Notes under the pieces: model-generated
The model's database searches: none
What the model saw: only the letters and a program-made list of their open reading frames with translations
What the model was told of the DNA's origin: nothing
Source of the DNA: Gammaproteobacteria bacterium
GTDB lineage: Bacteria; Pseudomonadota; Gammaproteobacteria; Pseudomonadales; Azotimanducaceae_A
Direction of reading: 5' to 3'
Length of the DNA stretch: 27,327 nucleotides
NCBI GenBank assembly: GCA_012960755.1
Contig: DUAT01000068.1
Span: forward strand, 93,899 to 121,225
Shown here: one piece after another, positions 7,855 to 16,161 of the stretch
Layout: each line of letters opens with the position of its first letter
Position numbering within the stretch: position 1 is the stretch's first letter
Position numbers and translations under genes: made by a program

Positions 7855-9234
7855 ATGTACGAATATAACAAGAAAATACTGATTGTTGAAGATTCTGAAC
7901 CCATGGCGCTTGCTTGTTCAGAGTTTATCAAAGCCGATTATTCGTCTCATTGTCTGCCAGACCTGGATTCCTCGAGAAAATTCCTGGAAGACGTACAACC
8001 CGCGGCTATTTTGCTGGACATTCAGTTACCTGACGGCTCAGGATTTGAGTTAGTTAACGAACTCAGGAAAGCAGGGTCCGAACTACCTATTATTGTTATG
8101 ACTTCCAACGCTGCTGCAGAAATTGTGGTAGGTGCCATGCAGGCAGGGGCCGACGATTTCTTAGAGAAACCATTTTCGCCCGAACGACTAAGAACAGCTA
8201 TCACAAATGTAGTCGAAAAGCGGCGATTAGTTTCCCTGGTTACAGACTTTGAAAATGACATGGCCAGAGATAATTTCGAAGGATTTATTGGTAGTTCACT
8301 CGTCATGCAAGGTATCTACCACATGGTCGAATCCGCGGCACCTAGCAAAGCCAGCGTGTTTATTACCGGCGAGTCAGGCACAGGTAAGGAAGTTCTCGCC
8401 AGTGCATTACATGCACGCAGTCCGAGAAAAGATAAGCCATTTGTTGCACTGAATTGTGGAGCGATCCCGAAAGAACTTATTGAAAGTGAGATCTTTGGTC
8501 ATATGAAAGGCGCATATACTGGTGCCGGACAAAACCGCAAGGGGGCAGCACTTCAGGCAGATGGTGGGACCTTGTTTCTGGATGAAGTTTGCGAAATGGC
8601 TATAGAACTGCAGGTTAAGCTCCTGCGATTTTTGCAGACACAGAAATTTAGACCTGTGGGCAGTGATATAGAAGTTTCAGTTGATGTGCGTATTGTTTGT
8701 GCGACTAATAAAGATCCGATGGAGGAGCTGAGTGCTGGTCGTTTTCGAGAAGATCTATATTATCGCCTGCATGTCATCAGGATTGATTTACCGCCATTAA
8801 GGGAAAGGAACAAGGACATCCTCCTGCTCGCCGAAAGCCTGATCGTTCAGATTAGCGGGGAAGAAGGCAAGGATTTCACCGGCTTTGACCGGGCATCGCA
8901 GAAGGTCCTGCTTCGCTACGGATGGCCAGGTAATGTTAGAGAAATGCAAAATGTCATTCGGCAGATAGTTGTCCTAAACAATGGTCCGAATGTGATGGTA
9001 GCAATGTTGCCTGCGGGATTGCTCGGCATCAATGCTGCGGATTGGGTATCTCAATCTAATGAGGACGACCCAGGTCTGAAAGTAGAATCGGTCCAACCAC
9101 TCTGGAAGATCGAAGAGTTGCATATATCCAATGTTCTCTCCTTATGTGAAGACAATATCCCTAAAGCAGCGGCCTTGCTTGAAGTCAGTCCTTCGACCTT
9201 GTACAGAAAATTAAAGAGCACTGAAGCTAAATGA
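7855..9234 (+). CDS. NtrC-family sigma-54-dependent response regulator
   Basis: This 459-residue activator has a receiver domain (about 6-122) with Asp55 in ILLDIQLPDG and Lys105. The AAA+ domain (about 143-375) has Walker A GESGTGKE at 172-179, the sigma-54 contact loop GAYTGA at 219-224 (Tyr in place of the usual Phe), Walker B FLDE at 241-244, arginine-finger region RFREDLYYRL and GWPGNVRE. A Fis-type helix-turn-helix ends the protein (about 433-455, PKAAALLEVSPSTLYRKL). It binds upstream of -24/-12 promoters and remodels sigma-54 polymerase when phosphorylated. It lies between a kinase and a hybrid kinase and overlaps the latter by four bases. The three sigma-54 sites in this window are its obvious candidate targets. 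Confidence 0.95.
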   Translation: MYEYNKKILIVEDSEPMALACSEFIKADYSSHCLPDLDSSRKFLEDVQPAAILLDIQLPDGSGFELVNELRKAGSELPIIVMTSNAAAEIVVGAMQAGADDFLEKPFSPERLRTAITNVVEKRRLVSLVTDFENDMARDNFEGFIGSSLVMQGIYHMVESAAPSKASVFITGESGTGKEVLASALHARSPRKDKPFVALNCGAIPKELIESEIFGHMKGAYTGAGQNRKGAALQADGGTLFLDEVCEMAIELQVKLLRFLQTQKFRPVGSDIEVSVDVRIVCATNKDPMEELSAGRFREDLYYRLHVIRIDLPPLRERNKDILLLAESLIVQISGEEGKDFTGFDRASQKVLLRYGWPGNVREMQNVIRQIVVLNNGPNVMVAMLPAGLLGINAADWVSQSNEDDPGLKVESVQPLWKIEELHISNVLSLCEDNIPKAAALLEVSPSTLYRKLKSTEAK

Positions 9235-11150
9235 TTAAGCAAACCGTTCTTTTCGTTGACGATGAATCTAAAGTCTTACAGGCATTGAAGCGGTTATGTC
9301 GCAAGGAACCTTTTACAATGGAGTTCGCTTGCAGTGGTGTTGAAGCCCTCGAGATAATGACTCTGAAGACCATCGATCTCGTAGTGTCAGATTTACGCAT
9401 GCCGGAAATGGATGGTTCAGAGCTGCTTGCAGAAATTGAGAAACTTTACCCGGACATACCCCGTGTATTGTTATCCGGCAACGCTGACTTGCCCTCAGTT
9501 GTCAAATCACTCAATGAGGGTAAGTTGTCCTACTACTTTGAAAAGCCCTGGCCTGATGATCGGTTCAGATTTGTACTACGAGGGTTATTAAATCAGCGAG
9601 GGCTGGAGCAGAAGTATAAAGCACTGTTGGAAACCGTTAGCAGTCAAAACGAAACATTAATCAGGCAGGCTGAAAAAATATCTGAACAGGTGGAATTAAA
9701 GGATCGCCTTTTTGCCGTGATGAGTCATGAGATTCGAACCCCGTTAAACGGCATACATGGTGTCTTACAACTCATGCAGGATCACCGGGAATTGGATGCT
9801 AAATGCAGAAGATTGATCGATGTTGCATTGTCATCATCAACTGACCTGGGACGAATCGTGAATGATATTCTGGACTACTCCAAAATTGATTCCGGAGAAA
9901 TGCAATTAGAAGTCAGACCCTTCTGTGTGAGCAGTTTGATTGAGGACATTTATGAATTAATGCTGCCTGTTGCGGAGTCTAAAAATATCCAACTGAAGTG
10001 TGATACTAACCTCTGTGACAAGGAACTATTTTTTGAAGGTGATGACCATAGAATCCGCCAGGTGATCATGAATATTGTCTCCAATGCGATAAAATTTACA
10101 GAATCGGGGTGGGTGAAAATTCATGCGCCGACGATAGCTGATAGCGATTTAAAAATCAGTGTTGAGGACACAGGTATCGGAATTTCCGAGGATAGACAAG
10201 CCTTGCTATTCGAAGAATATAAAATGCTCGGCACTACCCATGCACGCAAGTTCGGCGGTACCGGTTTAGGGTTGAGTATTTGTAAACGTCTGATTAAATT
10301 GATGGGCGGTGATATCCAAGTTAAGAGTGAACCAGGTAAAGGATCAATCTTTACAATGTACATTCCTTTGCAACAAGTTGCGCCCAACCCAAGCTCGCTA
10401 AAGAGGAGAGAGTATATACAGTCTGATCTGTCCCAAATGGCTATCCTGGTAGTTGATGACAACGAAACCAATCGACTGGTAGTGGAATCAATGCTTGATA
10501 ATCTTGGCGTCACTGTCTTTCATGCTGACAGCGGTGAACAAGCGTTGGCCTTACTGGACTACAAACCCATAAGTTCAGCGATTGATCTTATATTGATGGA
10601 TGTATCGATGCCAGAGATAAGCGGCATCGAAGTTACGCGAATCATTCGCGAAAAGAATCTGATAGACAAGAATATTCCTATCATAGCCATGACGGCACAT
10701 GTCCAACCGAACGAACGACAAGGTTTCCATGATGCAGGAATGGACGGGTTTTTAGGCAAGCCGTTTCAGTTTATTGAACTGATTGATGTGCTACAAGAAC
10801 ACGAACAGGAATTCAGTCATGAACGATTCCTGAAAATTCAATCAGAAACTGGTGGAAAGGTGATCAATGATCTGGTCGCTTCGTTTCGTCGCGACGCAGA
10901 AAAACGCCTTGTGGCGCTTCAAGAATCCTATGAAGCAGAAGACTGGGTGGAATTCTCCGCCCAGAGTCACGCCATAGGTTCAAATGCAGGTATGTTCGGT
11001 TCTATCGGCTTATTCCGAATCTGCAGAAAGGTAGAATCAGCCCATCGGGAAGACGAGAACGAGATAGTTAAGAATCTTGCTCCGAATCTCATCTCTCTGG
11101 TGATACCCGGGGTCGAAAAAGTAGAATCCTGGTTGGACAACGAAGGGTAA
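9231..11150 (+). CDS. Hybrid histidine kinase REC-HisKA-HATPase-REC-HPt
   Basis: This 639-residue cytoplasmic phosphorelay protein starts in the ATGA overlap with the NtrC-type gene, so the two are translationally coupled. Domains in order are: an N-terminal receiver (about 5-120, Asp54 in VVSDLRMPEMDG); a coiled linker; HisKA with His166 in FAVMSHEIRTPLNG; HATPase_c with N box NIVSNAIKF, G1 EDTGIGI and G2 GGTGLGLS at 342-349; a second receiver (about 402-522, Asp457 in LILMDVSMPE); and a C-terminal HPt domain with His580 in SHAIGSNAGMFG. It lacks any transmembrane or classical sensor domain, so its input is probably phosphorylation of the first receiver. It could relay phosphate to the NtrC-type regulator or elsewhere. 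Confidence 0.93.
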   Translation: MIKQTVLFVDDESKVLQALKRLCRKEPFTMEFACSGVEALEIMTLKTIDLVVSDLRMPEMDGSELLAEIEKLYPDIPRVLLSGNADLPSVVKSLNEGKLSYYFEKPWPDDRFRFVLRGLLNQRGLEQKYKALLETVSSQNETLIRQAEKISEQVELKDRLFAVMSHEIRTPLNGIHGVLQLMQDHRELDAKCRRLIDVALSSSTDLGRIVNDILDYSKIDSGEMQLEVRPFCVSSLIEDIYELMLPVAESKNIQLKCDTNLCDKELFFEGDDHRIRQVIMNIVSNAIKFTESGWVKIHAPTIADSDLKISVEDTGIGISEDRQALLFEEYKMLGTTHARKFGGTGLGLSICKRLIKLMGGDIQVKSEPGKGSIFTMYIPLQQVAPNPSSLKRREYIQSDLSQMAILVVDDNETNRLVVESMLDNLGVTVFHADSGEQALALLDYKPISSAIDLILMDVSMPEISGIEVTRIIREKNLIDKNIPIIAMTAHVQPNERQGFHDAGMDGFLGKPFQFIELIDVLQEHEQEFSHERFLKIQSETGGKVINDLVASFRRDAEKRLVALQESYEAEDWVEFSAQSHAIGSNAGMFGSIGLFRICRKVESAHREDENEIVKNLAPNLISLVIPGVEKVESWLDNEG

Positions 11151-11299
11151 AAGAAACTTTTTCTGCAGTTGCTTGCGCGGTTTTAAAGTTTTGGTACCAG
11201 GTAGTTGGACCGCCTCCGCTGAAATTGGCTACCATGAACTAGCGTCCGATCTTTGTTTGTTTCGCAGTTCAGTTACCGGCAGACCCGGGTGATCAAGAA

Positions 11300-13138
11300 C
11301 TATCGGCCAACAACAATTGTTCCCATGTCGGCAGTACTGTTGTTGACTGCTAAGTTGACTGAGCTTCTCACGCCGCCAAACAGGTAGTTACTGCCGGAGA
11401 CTTCTGCAACTGAAACGTCAATGGAGCCAATACTTGCGAGGCTGCTAACTTCGGCAATGTTGCTGAGATCGGCAACCTTTAAGTTAATGCTGAGGGTTCC
11501 GCTCATCGTCACGTCTTCTGTACGTATTGAACTGATAGAGGCGAGACTGGACTGCCTGGCAGTATTCGTGATATCGAGTGCAGACTGCTTAAGGTTATAA
11601 GCATCACCGCTAACATCACTTTCCGTCAGTTGAATAGTCGACAGATTTGCTGTGCTGTTAGCCGTCGCCAAGTTGTTAGCCCTCTCAATTATGTGTCCTT
11701 TGTTAAAGACCAACATCCCCTGGCTCCCATTTAACGCTTTGATCTGTACTGAGGACAGATTAGCAACACTGGATTGTCGAGCCGTGTTAGTCGAATCACG
11801 AACACTATGATCGCGGTTGCCCAGGCTCCCGCTACTTCCATTGTTATCGATTACCTGCGTGGAAACCATGTTTGCGGTGCTGACGCTTTCAGCCAAATTA
11901 TTGGACCCCTCAATCAGATTGTTGTAACTGTCGTTATCTGTATGGAATTTAGAGTTGAGCACCTGAACCGAAGCCAGGTTACCAAGACTGTTTACTGTCG
12001 TAATGTTGCTCGACAGCACAATAATATGATCTTTATTACTGGTCAGACCTGCTTCCGAACCAGAAAGCTGAACTGAGCCAGTGTTGGCGCTACTGCTGCT
12101 TTCAGCCAGGTTGTCAGAGATTGAGATTTCATGAAAATCGTTGTTAATACCGCCATTGACTGTTGTTTCAGTCATCTGAACGGAAGCCAAGTTGGAAGTA
12201 CCACTCAATGCGGTGTTCGTAGTATCCCTGATCGTGTGGGATTCATTCCCAACAAGCCCATAGTGTGTTGAAGAGAACGCCTGAATCGAGCCCATGTTGG
12301 CGATACTGTCGCCCTCGGACAAATTGTCGGAATTAGCAACATCAATAAACTCATTGTTGACCTTTCCATTTGCCGAGGAGCCTGATATCTGAATGGATCC
12401 CATATTCGCTGTGCTGCTTAATGTTACTATATTAAACGTGTCTTCAAACCTGTTACTGAAATTACCAACCACCTTAGTGATACTTGCGCCCGCTATATGT
12501 GTAGAACTCATGTTCGCTACGCTGCCAGTTTTAGCCACGTTGTCAGAAAATGTAACTTCATTGGAACCGTTATCAATCAGGGCGTTTATCACGGAATTAT
12601 CGCTCGTCCGTATCGATGATATATTGGCGAGGCTCATACTCTCTGCCGCGTTGTATGATGTGTAGATCCTGTTATCGTAATTACCTGACCATTGAGGAGA
12701 TGACATGCTCGACGCACTGATTCGATAGGCAGCCATATTGGCCTCGCTATTCTCTAGTGCACTGTTCGTGGAATGCTCAACATTATTGCCGTACTGGGCA
12801 ATGCCCGTAGCCACCCCAGTAATGTTTGTACCGACTATCCGTACGGTACCGAGATTAGCCTCACTCCAGGAGACACCAAGGTTACTCGAATCATTTATAA
12901 TGTTTTGGTGGTTTAAAACGTGTGCCCCATGATCGAGACTACTACCCTCTGTTATCGATACGGAGCCTATTGCGGCGTCGCTATTGTCGGAAGCGCTGTT
13001 GACAACGTTGGTTAGTATATTACGGTTGTAGATGCCGCCTCGGACAACAACATCTTCTCCTCCCACGGGATAACTTAACGGCTCTTCTCCTTTGTATCCT
13101 TCGTTGATTGACGAGTTGCCAACGACTACCGATGCCAT
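11300..13138 (-). CDS. Third repeat protein paralogue, N-terminally truncated by a frameshift
   Basis: This 612-residue open frame is collinear with residues from about 128 onward of the 745-residue protein. It keeps MASVVVGNS at its start, the VRGGIYN block, the NHQNIIN and SGNYDNRIY blocks, about 17 repeats and the terminal TADMGTIVVGR. It lacks a signal peptide. A better start exists upstream: ATG at 13176 with GGAG seven bases before it, encoding MHKINVHSAASDA, but that frame is out of phase. One inserted A at about 13138 (GAT GCA ATG GCA) would join the two as SDAMASVVVG, matching the paralogue. Even repaired, the protein would have only about 13 extra residues and no obvious signal peptide. 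It is therefore a decaying or silenced copy, an intracellular product, or an assembly artefact. A sigma-54 promoter still stands upstream. Confidence 0.75.
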   Translation of the reverse strand: MASVVVGNSSINEGYKGEEPLSYPVGGEDVVVRGGIYNRNILTNVVNSASDNSDAAIGSVSITEGSSLDHGAHVLNHQNIINDSSNLGVSWSEANLGTVRIVGTNITGVATGIAQYGNNVEHSTNSALENSEANMAAYRISASSMSSPQWSGNYDNRIYTSYNAAESMSLANISSIRTSDNSVINALIDNGSNEVTFSDNVAKTGSVANMSSTHIAGASITKVVGNFSNRFEDTFNIVTLSSTANMGSIQISGSSANGKVNNEFIDVANSDNLSEGDSIANMGSIQAFSSTHYGLVGNESHTIRDTTNTALSGTSNLASVQMTETTVNGGINNDFHEISISDNLAESSSSANTGSVQLSGSEAGLTSNKDHIIVLSSNITTVNSLGNLASVQVLNSKFHTDNDSYNNLIEGSNNLAESVSTANMVSTQVIDNNGSSGSLGNRDHSVRDSTNTARQSSVANLSSVQIKALNGSQGMLVFNKGHIIERANNLATANSTANLSTIQLTESDVSGDAYNLKQSALDITNTARQSSLASISSIRTEDVTMSGTLSINLKVADLSNIAEVSSLASIGSIDVSVAEVSGSNYLFGGVRSSVNLAVNNSTADMGTIVVGR

Positions 13139-13258
13139 GCATCACTGGCTGCGGAGTGAACGTTAATCTTGTGCATTGTTCAACTCCGTCACCTTGATAG
13201 AGTCATGCCCTGTCGATTCGAATGGAATAGACAGGCCATGTGGTTATGGTTTAAGCAA

Positions 13259-13275
13259 TGCATCAACCATGCCAA
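13259..13275 (-). promoter_or_regulatory. Sigma-54 (-24/-12) promoter for the third repeat-protein gene
   Basis: On the minus strand the site reads TTGGCATGGTTGATGCA. It has GG and GC ten bases apart and two departures from TTGGCACG-N4-TTGCW. It lies 82 bases upstream of the ATG at 13176, so a leader of about 70 bases would precede the Shine-Dalgarno-bearing start. Confidence 0.62.
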
Positions 13276-13449
13276 CCTCGCCATTCAATGAATTAGGGGG
13301 CTGAGAGAGGATTAGAGGCTGTTATTTTTGATTTGGATTGCAATTCGCGACTCAAGTTAGATAAATACGAGCGGTCAGGTTGCGAGGTTGGTCTTGCTGG
13401 ATGAAGGAACCGGGATAAGAATCCGGTAACTCTACGAGGAACCTTCAAC

Positions 13450-14388
13450 ATTTGGTAAGTAATATTCAAATGTGATCCTTTACCTGCTGTCGTCGAGACT
13501 GAAATTTCACCTTCATGGTCATGTATAATTCCAATTTCTGACGAAAGCCCAAGGCCCGGACCAGCATCGTATTTTCCGGTAAGGATTCTTCCGATGCAGT
13601 GAAAATTACAAAGCTCTTTCGATTCAAGTGTTTATTCTGCCTGTTCCAACTATCACCTGTTCGGCATTGGCGCAGAGATTCTAGAGGACTTGCTGCATCT
13701 GTGGTAAATCGCAATGTACCAGTATGGGTTGGATGAAATATTATCGTCGATCGTCGCTGTTTTTCGAAACTTTGCCTGTGAAAGTCAAACTGTTCTGTAC
13801 GCCAGCGGCTGAACCAGGTGTATCAAGCTCTTTGCCTGCAGTGCACTTTTAAAAATCAAGCGCGCATAGTAGTAGTCTTTACCGGTGAGATTAGGAGCAA
13901 GGCTACCTGCAAGCGTCCTCAGAGAGCGCATTTTTAGGGTTCGGGGTAGGTTCTCTTTCGCTCTGCTTCTGCTCAGTGATATCCAGTTGGAAGCTGACCG
14001 TACCTCCAATTCCTATCTCTCGATGAAAGATCGCAAAATGGCGACCGTAGCGCCATTTCTGCTCAAGAATCCATTACATCGTCTGTCTCGCGAAGTTTCC
14101 GTTTCATTAGTTGAGTGTTTTCTTCAATTGAATGCATGCGAATGTAATCGTTGATTACTTGCTGAGCTATTTCGACGAAAACCTCTTTAACCCAGGGTTT
14201 ACATTCGGAGTTCTGAGATCTGAGATCTGAGATCACGAGATTAAAGTCATTGGATGCCATCATCTCTAATACTTGTTCCCCACTGTTGGCATCTTGAATC
14301 GTTATGTTTGAACGACCAAATGTTCTTTTCAGTGCTCGTATAACATTATCCTCATCATCAACGATAAGAATTCTAGGCTGTGTTTCAT
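13450..14388 (-). pseudogene. Decayed REC-PAS-histidine kinase
   Basis: Fragments in several frames read as a dead hybrid kinase. Near 14388 a receiver N-terminus is clear (PRILIVDDEDNVIRALKRTF, then VISDLRSQ at the phospho-site). The initiating ATG at 14388 is out of frame by one base. The second half of the receiver is missing: the frame runs straight into a helical linker (NTQLMKRKLRETDD) and stops at 14063. Around 13985-13945 another frame gives a PAC-type end (TVSFQLDITEQKQSE). Around 13565-13460 a third frame gives an HATPase G2 box and tail (GPGLGLSSEIGIIHDHEGEI, then TTAGKGSHLNITYQM). I could not find the HisKA histidine. At least three frameshifts or deletions separate the pieces. 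Receiver DNA is similar in style to the hybrid kinase at 9231, so it was probably another sensor of the same island. Confidence 0.7.
14214..14234. repeat. Three tandem TGAGATC units
   Basis: Three perfect 7-bp copies of TGAGATC lie inside the kinase pseudogene, exactly where the receiver should continue after its phospho-Asp (frame ISDLRSQ). It may mark slippage or the scar of the deletion that removed the second half of the receiver. Confidence 0.7.
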
Positions 14389-14560
14389 GGGACTATTCCT
14401 AAGGCCACACTCAGGAATAGCAATGTTTGTTCCAATAAGGGTATGCCCCGTCGTTGCAAAGTGAGAATAATTGGAATCCTAATTCTCGATTTGGGAATCA
14501 GTTTGCAACAAAATAGCCTGCAATTGATCGCTATTTGAGACTAGATCGCTCTCAGCCAAC

Positions 14561-14577
14561 TTGGCACGGTGTTCGCT
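14561..14577 (+). promoter_or_regulatory. Sigma-54 (-24/-12) promoter for the CsgG-like operon
   Basis: TTGGCACGGTGTTCGCT matches TTGGCACG-N4-TTGCW except for one base, with GG and GC exactly ten bases apart. It is the best such site in the window. It lies 56 bases upstream of the ATG at 14634, placing a start of transcription near 14588. This also argues against the longer in-frame start at 14535, which would lie upstream of the promoter. Confidence 0.75.
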
Positions 14578-14633
14578 ATAGTGTTTGGGGCAGATACAGT
14601 CCGAACATTAAGGAATATCAAGGAACTTTCACA

Positions 14634-14948
14634 ATGAAAAAGAAAATGTTTTTCCCAGGTATTGCATTGGTACTTTCTTTGTTAGCAACATCCAATTCCG
14701 TAAACGCCAGAGAATCTGACGGCATGCCGATAGATGAGCCAATTACCGATAGCATCAAACTTGATTACAACACCAGTTACATCTTTGCCCGAGCCATGAG
14801 CAGAGTACGGAATCGTATGGATGACCCACGTTCATTGTTAACAGATGGTATCAAGTCGCTCGGAAGCATCATTGTTGAACCAGGAGCTAACGTCGGTGAT
14901 ATCACGTTAATTTTTATAGGTTCCGATAATGTCATTATTGACAAGTAA
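14634..14948 (+). CDS. Small secreted protein, HfaA/curlin-nucleator-like candidate
   Basis: This is a 104-residue protein with a signal peptide (MKKKMFF, hydrophobic to about residue 20, cleavage after VNA near 25) and a mature chain of about 80 residues. The mature part contains LDYNTSYIFARAMSR and a C-terminal SLGSIIVEPGANVGDITLIF segment. The SLGSIIV core resembles the repeat core and the C-terminal (S/D)MG(A/T)IVVGR motif of the large repeat proteins. It is therefore like a single unit of the same fold. AAGGA precedes the ATG at 14634. It is the first gene of an operon whose second gene is CsgG/HfaB-like, the position HfaA holds in holdfast-anchor operons. The HfaA-like call is inference from context and a weak resemblance. 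Confidence 0.6.
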   Translation: MKKKMFFPGIALVLSLLATSNSVNARESDGMPIDEPITDSIKLDYNTSYIFARAMSRVRNRMDDPRSLLTDGIKSLGSIIVEPGANVGDITLIFIGSDNVIIDK

Positions 14949-14959
14949 GGAGCAAACGA

Positions 14960-16126
14960 ATGAATCAGGTATTGCCTAAAAATAATGTAAAGCAAGTTAT
15001 TCGCTTATCTTGTTGTCTGATATTTTTTTCACTAGGTAGTTGCACCTATGTACCAACTCACGTCGATATAGAACTGCCATTCGATCCACCTTTAACCAAA
15101 AACACAATGTTCAACGATGCCCTTCGGGATCTCGGCATGATGTCCGAAATATACGGGACATATAGAATATTTGTACACAATATTGCAGCGGGTGATGATA
15201 CAGGCATCTCTAAAGCGGAACAGACTGCTGGTGAGATCCCACAGCGTATTTCTGAAATGACTGCCAGTGCGTTAAATGGTATTGGTGGCAAGGTAACCTA
15301 TATTCCGTACCTGCCGAATTATCTCAATTCGATGCAGACCATCGGTTATCCGAATTTCGAAAATAAGATGATTCCGAATGTAGTTTTGACTGGAGCGATT
15401 ACTGAGTTTGACCGCGGCCTGGAAACACGAGGGCTAAATGCTGACTTTGGCCTGGATTCCAAGAGAATTGACAGTGCGCCAGACTGGTTCGATAACAAAA
15501 CGGTTGACGTGGATGCTTCTCATGCCCAAAAGGCGAGTACCGCCAACATAACCCTGGACTTTAATCTGATTGACTACCAATCTTTTGCCGGGATTCCCGG
15601 AGTACAGGCAGTTAACTCTATACGAGTCTACAAAACAAATATGGAAAGAGAATTGGGGTTCAGCCTGTTCGGTCCCAGTTTCGGCTTAAAAGGCAGTATC
15701 CAGAAAGTTCAAGGGCGTCACGCCGCAGTGAGATTGTTAGTACAGTTTAATATCATCCAGATCATCGGAAAGCTCTATGATTTACCTTACTGGAATCTTA
15801 TCCCAAATGCTGGGCCCGATAAGGCTGTTCTTGATGTATTGAGAAGAGATTTTGGTAGTTGGAACAAGAGAACTCAAATCATTAAGGTACAGGAAATGCT
15901 ATTCTTGAACGACCATGACATTCCAATAACTGGCGCCCTGGACCGGGACACAGTAAGTGTACTGCAACAGTTGCAGCCACGATTTGATCCCGAAAATGGC
16001 CAGGTGACAGTAGAATTGTATCTTGATCTGTACCAATCGATTCCGCTCACTCCGAAGAGCCTCGCCCGTAGGCGTCAGTTCGACCTTAATCTTGCAGCGC
16101 TCTTGGCATCGATTCAGAGATATTAA
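14960..16126 (+). CDS. CsgG/HfaB-like outer-membrane lipoprotein with C-terminal peptidoglycan-binding-like domain
   Basis: This 388-residue protein has a lipoprotein signal (hydrophobic run, lipobox LGSC, lipidated Cys28). The first 270 or so mature residues follow the CsgG plan: an early NDALRDLG segment, VVLTGAITEFDRG like the CsgG central strand, a long polar stretch, then STANITLDFNLIDY and a terminal helix ending LLVQFNIIQIIGKLYDLPYW. CsgG forms a nonameric outer-membrane pore that exports curlin; HfaB is the holdfast-anchor homologue. Beyond the normal CsgG length an extra segment (about 305-350, KVQEMLFLNDHDIPITGALD through VLQQLQPRF) looks like a PG_binding_1 repeat. The start has AAGGAG that begins in the stop codon of the upstream gene. 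It is presumably the exporter for the repeat proteins and the small secreted protein. Confidence 0.75.
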   Translation: MNQVLPKNNVKQVIRLSCCLIFFSLGSCTYVPTHVDIELPFDPPLTKNTMFNDALRDLGMMSEIYGTYRIFVHNIAAGDDTGISKAEQTAGEIPQRISEMTASALNGIGGKVTYIPYLPNYLNSMQTIGYPNFENKMIPNVVLTGAITEFDRGLETRGLNADFGLDSKRIDSAPDWFDNKTVDVDASHAQKASTANITLDFNLIDYQSFAGIPGVQAVNSIRVYKTNMERELGFSLFGPSFGLKGSIQKVQGRHAAVRLLVQFNIIQIIGKLYDLPYWNLIPNAGPDKAVLDVLRRDFGSWNKRTQIIKVQEMLFLNDHDIPITGALDRDTVSVLQQLQPRFDPENGQVTVELYLDLYQSIPLTPKSLARRRQFDLNLAALLASIQRY

Positions 16127-16161
16127 ATGACCAAATTTGTAACTAGTTGCTAGGTGAACAA

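Noticed and set aside
11151..11299. Terminator between the converging hybrid kinase and third repeat gene
   Set aside because: Only a short AAAAG/CTTTT pairing is visible; too weak to call.
14535..14633. Longer in-frame start for the small secreted protein
   Set aside because: It would place the sigma-54 promoter inside the gene and bury the signal peptide; ATG 14634 has the Shine-Dalgarno.
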